Source of the DNA: LMUY01 sp964247705
GTDB lineage: Bacteria; Pseudomonadota; Alphaproteobacteria; Acetobacterales; Acetobacteraceae
DNA: 64,000 bases
NCBI GenBank assembly: GCA_964247705.1
Contig: CAXTVQ010000005.1
Coordinates: 1 to 64,000 of the forward strand
Direction: 5' to 3'
Part shown: positions 60,102 through 64,000 of the stretch, piece after piece
How positions within the stretch are numbered: position 1 is the first letter of the stretch
Layout of the letters: each line of letters opens with the position of its first letter
The notes under the pieces: generated by a model
What the model saw: only the letters and a program-made list of their open reading frames with translations
Databases searched by the model: none
Told to the model about the DNA's origin: nothing
Made by a program: the position numbers and the translations under genes

Positions 60102-62449
60102 TCGACGATCTCCGGCTCGCGCTCGGTGCCGCCCTCGTCGCCGTCGCTCTCGGATTTCGACGACGCCGGAGACGGCTGCGCTTCCGTCACGTCGAACGAC
60201 AGCTTGCCGTCGACCAGGTTCACCTTTACCGAGCCGCCCTTGACCAGCTTGCCGAACAACAGCTCCTCGGCGAGCGGCTTCTTGATGTGCTCCTGGATCA
60301 CCCGCGCCAGCGGACGCGCGCCATACAGCGGATCGTAGCCGCGCTCCGCCAGCCACTCCTTGGCACCGGAGGACAGCTCGATCGTCACGTTGCGGTCGGC
60401 CAACTGGGCCTCGAGCTGCATGACGAACTTCTCGACCACGCGGCCGACGACTTCCTCGGACAGGCCGGCAAACGGGATCACCGCGTCCAGACGGTTGCGG
60501 AACTCGGGGGTGAACAGACGCTTGATCGCCTCCTCGTCCTCGCCCTTGCGCACCGGGCTGCCGAATCCGATGGCCTCCTTCGCCATGTCCGAAGCACCCG
60601 CGTTCGTCGTCATGATCAGGATGACGTTGCGGAAATCGACGCTCTTGCCGTTGTGGTCGGTCAGCTTGCCGTGGTCCATCACCTGCAGAAGGATGTTGTA
60701 CAGGTCCAAATGGGCCTTCTCGATCTCGTCCAGCAGCAGCACGCAATGCGGATGCTGGTCGATCCCGTCCGTCAGCAAGCCACCCTGGTCGAAGCCGACG
60801 TAACCCGGTGGCGCGCCGATGAGGCGGGACACGCTGTGCCGCTCCATGTACTCGGACATATCGAACCGGATCAGCTCGATACCCAAGGTGGACGCGAGCT
60901 GGCGCGCCACCTCGGTCTTGCCGACGCCGGTCGGACCGCTGAACAGGTAGTTGCCGATCGGCTTCTCCGCCTCGCGCAGGCCGGCACGGCTCAACTTGAT
61001 CGCGGCGGACAAGGCCTCGATCGCGTTGTCCTGCCCGAACACCATCGCCTTCAGGTCACGCTCGAGGTTGCGCAGCGTCTCCTTGTCGTCGGCCGAGACG
61101 CTCTTGGGCGGGATGCGGGCGATCTTGGCCACGATCTCCTCGACGTCGCGCAACGTGACCGTCTTGCGGCGCTTGCCCTCGGGCAGCAGCATCCGGCTGG
61201 CGCCCACCTCGTCGATCACGTCGATCGCCTTGTCCGGCAGCTTACGGTCGTTGATGTACTTGGCCGACAGCTCCACGGCGGCGCGGATCGCTTCCTCCGT
61301 GTAGCGCACCTTGTGGTGGCGCTCGTAGTTGGTCTTGAGGCCGCGCAGGATCTTGACCGCGTCCTCGATCGAGGGCTCGTTCACGTCGATCTTTTGGAAG
61401 CGGCGGACCAGGGCGCGGTCCTTCTCGAAGTAGTTCCGGTATTCCTTGTAGGTGGTCGACCCGATGCAGCGCAGCGTGCCGCTCGCCAGGGCTGGCTTCA
61501 GCAGGTTGGACGCATCCATCGCGCCACCGCTTGTCGCACCGGCGCCGATCACGGTGTGGATCTCGTCGATGAACAGCACCGCGTTCGGCTGCGCCTCGAG
61601 TTCGGTCACGACCGCCTTCAGCCGCTCCTCGAAGTCACCACGATACCGTGTGCCGGCCAGCAGGGCGCCCATGTCGAGCGAGAAGATCGTGCTCTTGACC
61701 AACACCTCGGGCACGTCGCCTTCGACAATGCGCTTGGCGAGACCCTCGGCGATGGCCGTCTTACCGACGCCCGGGTCACCGACATAAAGCGGGTTGTTCT
61801 TCGTACGCCGGCACAGGATCTGGATCGTGCGCTCGATTTCGTTCTCGCGCCCGATAAGCGGGTCGATTTTGCCTGCCGTCGCCTTCTTGTTCAGGTTCAC
61901 GCAATAGGTAGACAGCGCGTCCTGGTTGCGGCGGCCGGGCTTCTCCTCGCGCTCGTTCTCGTTATTGCTCGCCTCGGGCTTCTCCGCGGAGGTCGGGCGG
62001 GACGGTTGCCGGCCGGGCGCCTTGGCGATGCCGTGGCTGATGAAGTTCACCGCATCGAGCCGCGTCATATCCTGCAACTGCAGGAAGTAGACGGCGTGGC
62101 TCTCGCGCTCGCTGAACAGGGCGACCAGCACGTTGGCGCCAGTGACCTCGTCACGGCCCGAACTCTGCACGTGGATGGCGGCGCGCTGCACGACGCGCTG
62201 GAAACCAGCCGTGGGCTTCGGGTCCCCCGGGCGCTCGGTGGCCAAACCGGGAAGATCCTTGTCCAGGAACTCACCGAGTTCGGTTCGCAGCTTATCGAGA
62301 TCGATGCCGCAGGCCCTCAATACCGTCGCGGCATCGACGTCGTCTGCCAAGCCCAGCAGGAGGTGTTCGAGGGTGGCATACTCGTGCCGGCGTTCGCTGG
62401 CGAGGGACAAGGCGCGGTGCAGCGTCTGTTCTAGGTTACGTGACAGCAT
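60098..62449 (-). CDS. clpA: ATP-dependent Clp protease ATP-binding subunit ClpA
   Basis: The AAA+ unfoldase of ClpAP, 783 residues. The N-domain (LEQTLHRALSLASERRHEYA, 1-140) binds ClpS. A charged linker lies at about 145-180. D1 Walker A is GDPGVGKT (224-231), with LFIDEIHTVIGAGA; D2 Walker A is GPTGVGKT (505-512), with LLLDEIEKAH and the sensor ILIMTTNAGASD. A ClpP-docking IGF loop is visible (AIGFGSP). The C-terminus has an unusual Ser/Glu/Asp-rich tail. clpS lies 140 bases upstream on the same strand. Confidence 0.97.
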   Translation of the reverse strand: MLSRNLEQTLHRALSLASERRHEYATLEHLLLGLADDVDAATVLRACGIDLDKLRTELGEFLDKDLPGLATERPGDPKPTAGFQRVVQRAAIHVQSSGRDEVTGANVLVALFSERESHAVYFLQLQDMTRLDAVNFISHGIAKAPGRQPSRPTSAEKPEASNNENEREEKPGRRNQDALSTYCVNLNKKATAGKIDPLIGRENEIERTIQILCRRTKNNPLYVGDPGVGKTAIAEGLAKRIVEGDVPEVLVKSTIFSLDMGALLAGTRYRGDFEERLKAVVTELEAQPNAVLFIDEIHTVIGAGATSGGAMDASNLLKPALASGTLRCIGSTTYKEYRNYFEKDRALVRRFQKIDVNEPSIEDAVKILRGLKTNYERHHKVRYTEEAIRAAVELSAKYINDRKLPDKAIDVIDEVGASRMLLPEGKRRKTVTLRDVEEIVAKIARIPPKSVSADDKETLRNLERDLKAMVFGQDNAIEALSAAIKLSRAGLREAEKPIGNYLFSGPTGVGKTEVARQLASTLGIELIRFDMSEYMERHSVSRLIGAPPGYVGFDQGGLLTDGIDQHPHCVLLLDEIEKAHLDLYNILLQVMDHGKLTDHNGKSVDFRNVILIMTTNAGASDMAKEAIGFGSPVRKGEDEEAIKRLFTPEFRNRLDAVIPFAGLSEEVVGRVVEKFVMQLEAQLADRNVTIELSSGAKEWLAERGYDPLYGARPLARVIQEHIKKPLAEELLFGKLVKGGSVKVNLVDGKLSFDVTEAQPSPASSKSESDGDEGGTEREPEIVE

Positions 62450-62589
62450 GGGTACGCTGCTCCTTATCGACCGAGGGCAAATTGGAACCTACGACACGCT
62501 ACTTGCGCGCACTTGTCGAGGCTCCGCGTGCACGGCCTTCACTTGATGACTGGGAGTGACATGGGCGCGGCAGCACGACTTTGCAGCCC

Positions 62590-62916
62590 TCATTCTTTCT
62601 CGATCGTGCACTGCAGCGGATGCTGGTTCTGCCGCGCCAGATCCATCACCTGCGTTACCTTCGTCTCGGCGACCTCGTAGGTGAAAACGCCGCAGACGCC
62701 GACGCCGCGCCGGTGCACGTGGAGCATGATCCGAGTGGCTTCTTCCCGGGTCTTCTGGAAGAAGCGCTCCAGCACGTGGACGACGAACTCCATCGGCGTG
62801 TAATCGTCGTTCAGCATCAAGACTTTGTACAAGGCCGGCTTGCGCGTCTTGGGCCGGGTCTTGGTGACGACGCCGACATTGGGGCCGTCGCCGCCGCGCT
62901 TGTCCGTATCGCTCAT
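62590..62916 (-). CDS. clpS: ATP-dependent Clp protease adaptor ClpS
   Basis: A 108-residue N-end-rule adaptor for ClpAP. KVLMLNDDYTPMEFVVHVLE has the NDD...T-P-M residue-binding pocket. FFQKTREEATRIMLHVHRRG and VGVCGVFTYEVAETKV complete the fold. The N-terminal 30 residues are a flexible tail (GGDGPNVGVVTKTRPKTRK). The standard clpS-clpA order. Confidence 0.97.
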   Translation of the reverse strand: MSDTDKRGGDGPNVGVVTKTRPKTRKPALYKVLMLNDDYTPMEFVVHVLERFFQKTREEATRIMLHVHRRGVGVCGVFTYEVAETKVTQVMDLARQNQHPLQCTIEKE

Positions 62917-63026
62917 CAGGGGGTGGTCCGGGCCGCGTGACTGCTCATAGTGGCAGCATATCGGAATGCGGCTGGGTGGGAAAAGACCTTGCTCTCAAAG
63001 CGAGCGGCTGGAACCCGTAAATGCGA

Positions 63027-63053
63027 AGGGCCCGAGCGAGCGGCCCGGGCCCT
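63027..63053 (-). terminator. Probable terminator of the phasin gene
   Basis: AGGGCCCG and CGGGCCCT (63027-63034 with 63046-63053) form a perfect 8-base GC stem with an 11-base loop, 44 bases after the phasin stop on the minus strand. A short T-containing stretch (TTCGCATTT) follows in the minus direction. Confidence 0.55.
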
Positions 63054-63096
63054 CATCACCGATGCTTGTAGCGCCGGCTATGGTCGTTCGGCCGCG

Positions 63097-63591
63097 TCAG
63101 CCGACGTGGCGGAACTTCTCCGACGCGATCGAGATGCGGGCGGTGATCGGCGCCATCACCTGCTCGGAGAGCTTCATCGAGCTGTCGGTCATCTGGCTCG
63201 TCTGCGAGACGGCCCGCTCGATCATCGAGCGGAACAGGCCGGCCTGCAGGTCCATCGCTTCCTTGACGGATTTGACGGCGGTCATCGCCTTGTAGGTGTT
63301 CATCGTCTCCTCGAGCGAGGCGCGCGCCGTCGCGGCAACGCTCTGCCCCATGTCCTGCATGGCGGTCGCTAGGATCTGGCTCGAGCGCGTTACCGCCTCG
63401 ACATTGCCCTGGGTGAAGGCGAACATGTCTTCAGCCGTCTTCATCGCCTTCTGCACGCCTTCGCGCATCGTCGCCTGGGCCTGTTCCATGCCGGCGGTCG
63501 CGGATGCAACGCCGTTCTTGAGACCCGACATTGTCCGGTCGATGTTGTCCTTAGCCGTCGCTTGCACTTCGCCAGTGATCGTATTGCTCAT
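63097..63591 (-). CDS. phaP: Phasin family protein
   Basis: A 164-residue, cysteine-free, almost wholly helical protein of the phasin_2 type that coats polyhydroxyalkanoate granules. Landmarks are MKTAEDMFAFTQGNVEAVTR, SSQILATAMQDMGQSVAATA and ASLEETMNTYKAMTAVKSVK, then AMDLQAGLFRSMIERAVSQT. ATG 63591 follows GGAGAG. The upstream region has a promoter with PhaR-type TGC palindromes. It implies the organism stores PHA. The symbol is a family name; several phasins may exist. Confidence 0.9.
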   Translation of the reverse strand: MSNTITGEVQATAKDNIDRTMSGLKNGVASATAGMEQAQATMREGVQKAMKTAEDMFAFTQGNVEAVTRSSQILATAMQDMGQSVAATARASLEETMNTYKAMTAVKSVKEAMDLQAGLFRSMIERAVSQTSQMTDSSMKLSEQVMAPITARISIASEKFRHVG

Positions 63592-63660
63592 CAACGTCTC
63601 TCCAAAAATGGCTGATCCGTCGGGCGATCCACATTCGTCTTTCGCAGTCGACGGCCGATG

Positions 63661-63728
63661 CTGCGGTGCAGCACAACGGTCGTGTATAAAGTTCCTCGGC
63701 GTAGGTCAACTTATATTGTGCGATGCAG
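63661..63728 (-). promoter_or_regulatory. Phasin promoter flanked by two CTGC-N3-GCAG-like sites (candidate PhaR operators)
   Basis: On the minus strand, TTGACC (63709-63704) and TATACA (63688-63683) are spaced 15 bases. CTGC-GGT-GCAG at 63661-63671 lies just downstream of the -10 box, near the transcription start. GTGC-GAT-GCAG at 63718-63728, one base off the same pattern, lies just upstream of the -35 box. CTGC-N3/4-GCAG is the TGC-rich motif described for the PHA-responsive repressor PhaR of Paracoccus, and its usual target is a phasin gene. Confidence 0.6.
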
Positions 63729-63870
63729 CATTGATCGCATCAGCGCTTTGGCGACGACGCGCGAAGCACACCGTGTAACGCACTCATTGCGCAACGAAAT
63801 GCAACCATCATTGCTGGACACCGCTTATTCGCCCCGCCTACTGTAAGGCCGGAATTGGAGTGTGATCGGC

Positions 63871-64000
63871 ATGTTCGGCTGGCTGCGGGGCGGTTTGCCG
63901 CTTGCTGTTTTGATCGGAGCAATCGCGTGGGGCCAGCCAGCGCGGGCGCAAGTCGGATCTGAGCGGTATGCGTCACTGGTGATGGATGCCGGCTCCGGCG
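63871..64000 (+). CDS. D-alanyl-D-alanine carboxypeptidase, N-terminal fragment (3' end outside window)
   Basis: The first 43 codons only. A signal peptide (GGLPLAVLIGAIAWGQPARA) precedes QVGSERYASLVMDAGSG. The phrase ASLVMDAxSG is typical of the start of the penicillin-binding protein 5/DacC-type (peptidase S11) fold, where it precedes the SxxK serine that would lie beyond the window. ATG 63871 is 10 bases after GGAG; an in-frame GTG at 63862 is too close to it. It is divergent from the phasin gene. Confidence 0.65.
   Translation, partial: MFGWLRGGLPLAVLIGAIAWGQPARAQVGSERYASLVMDAGSG

Noticed and set aside
60287..62434. 715-codon plus-strand frame opposite clpA
   Set aside because: Antisense shadow of a certain gene; composition rich in Leu/Asp/Val/His repeats without any motif.

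Overview
The window is a GC-rich (clearly above 60 percent), densely packed bacterial segment with many GTG/TTG starts and 4-base stop/start overlaps. Gene content points to an alphaproteobacterium, most plausibly Acetobacteraceae/Rhodospirillales: hemJ next to rho, purQ-purL followed by bolA and a CGFS glutaredoxin, clpS-clpA, a phasin, an FrcBCA-type sugar importer, KDG kinase and KDPG aldolase. This placement is inference from gene order and protein style. Two runs of exactly 100 N (15104-15203 and 49454-49553) show it is a scaffold with unsequenced joins. I see no transposase, CRISPR array or phage gene.

Layout. 1-6339: ahcY (running off the left edge), an MFS exporter, a sugar O-methyltransferase-like protein, and on the minus strand a dipeptidase, hemJ and rho. 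6443-17120: an accessory, surface-oriented stretch with two glycine/asparagine-rich beta-strand-repeat proteins, a tRNA-Arg(CCU), an frcBCA-like importer, a small heme-binding-family protein, a very large glycosyltransferase interrupted by a gap and a hydrophobic-W-like protein. 17133-35166: carbon and potassium transport. Eda and KdgK, then kdpFABC with a small membrane peptide in front, then two CUT1-type ABC importers surrounding an enolase-superfamily dehydratase, a 2-hydroxyacid dehydrogenase and an S9 peptidase. 35252-42058: glyQ (without glyS), CoA-binding, DUF2076, thioesterase and soluble chemoreceptor-like genes, then a three-gene minus-strand unit (carboxymuconolactone decarboxylase-like, class III CoA-transferase, GST).

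42151-50026 is a housekeeping string: promoter, rplU, rpmA, obgE, proB, a nitroreductase, proA, nadD, rsfS, a DUF427 gene, then the second gap and rlmH. 50210-56628: a LEA14-like lipoprotein, glutathione reductase, a DUF2461 gene with no ordinary start codon, grxD, bolA, purL and purQ. 56752-64000: a polar amino-acid ABC importer, a second DUF427 gene coupled to clpA, clpS, a phasin gene whose upstream region carries two CTGC-N3-GCAG-like sites flanking a promoter, and the first 43 codons of a probable D-Ala-D-Ala carboxypeptidase.

Functional reading. The dehydratase, KdgK and Eda could form an aldonate/uronate route (acid to 2-keto-3-deoxy acid, then KDPG-type phosphate, then pyruvate plus glyceraldehyde 3-phosphate) fed by the neighbouring importers, with the kdp operon sitting between the two halves. 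The best candidates for something not fully described are the phasin promoter architecture, the short peptide in front of kdpF, the inverted-repeat element inside the kdp operon, and the glycosyltransferase/hydrophobic-W/beta-repeat surface module. None of these is proven to be a new system by sequence reading alone.
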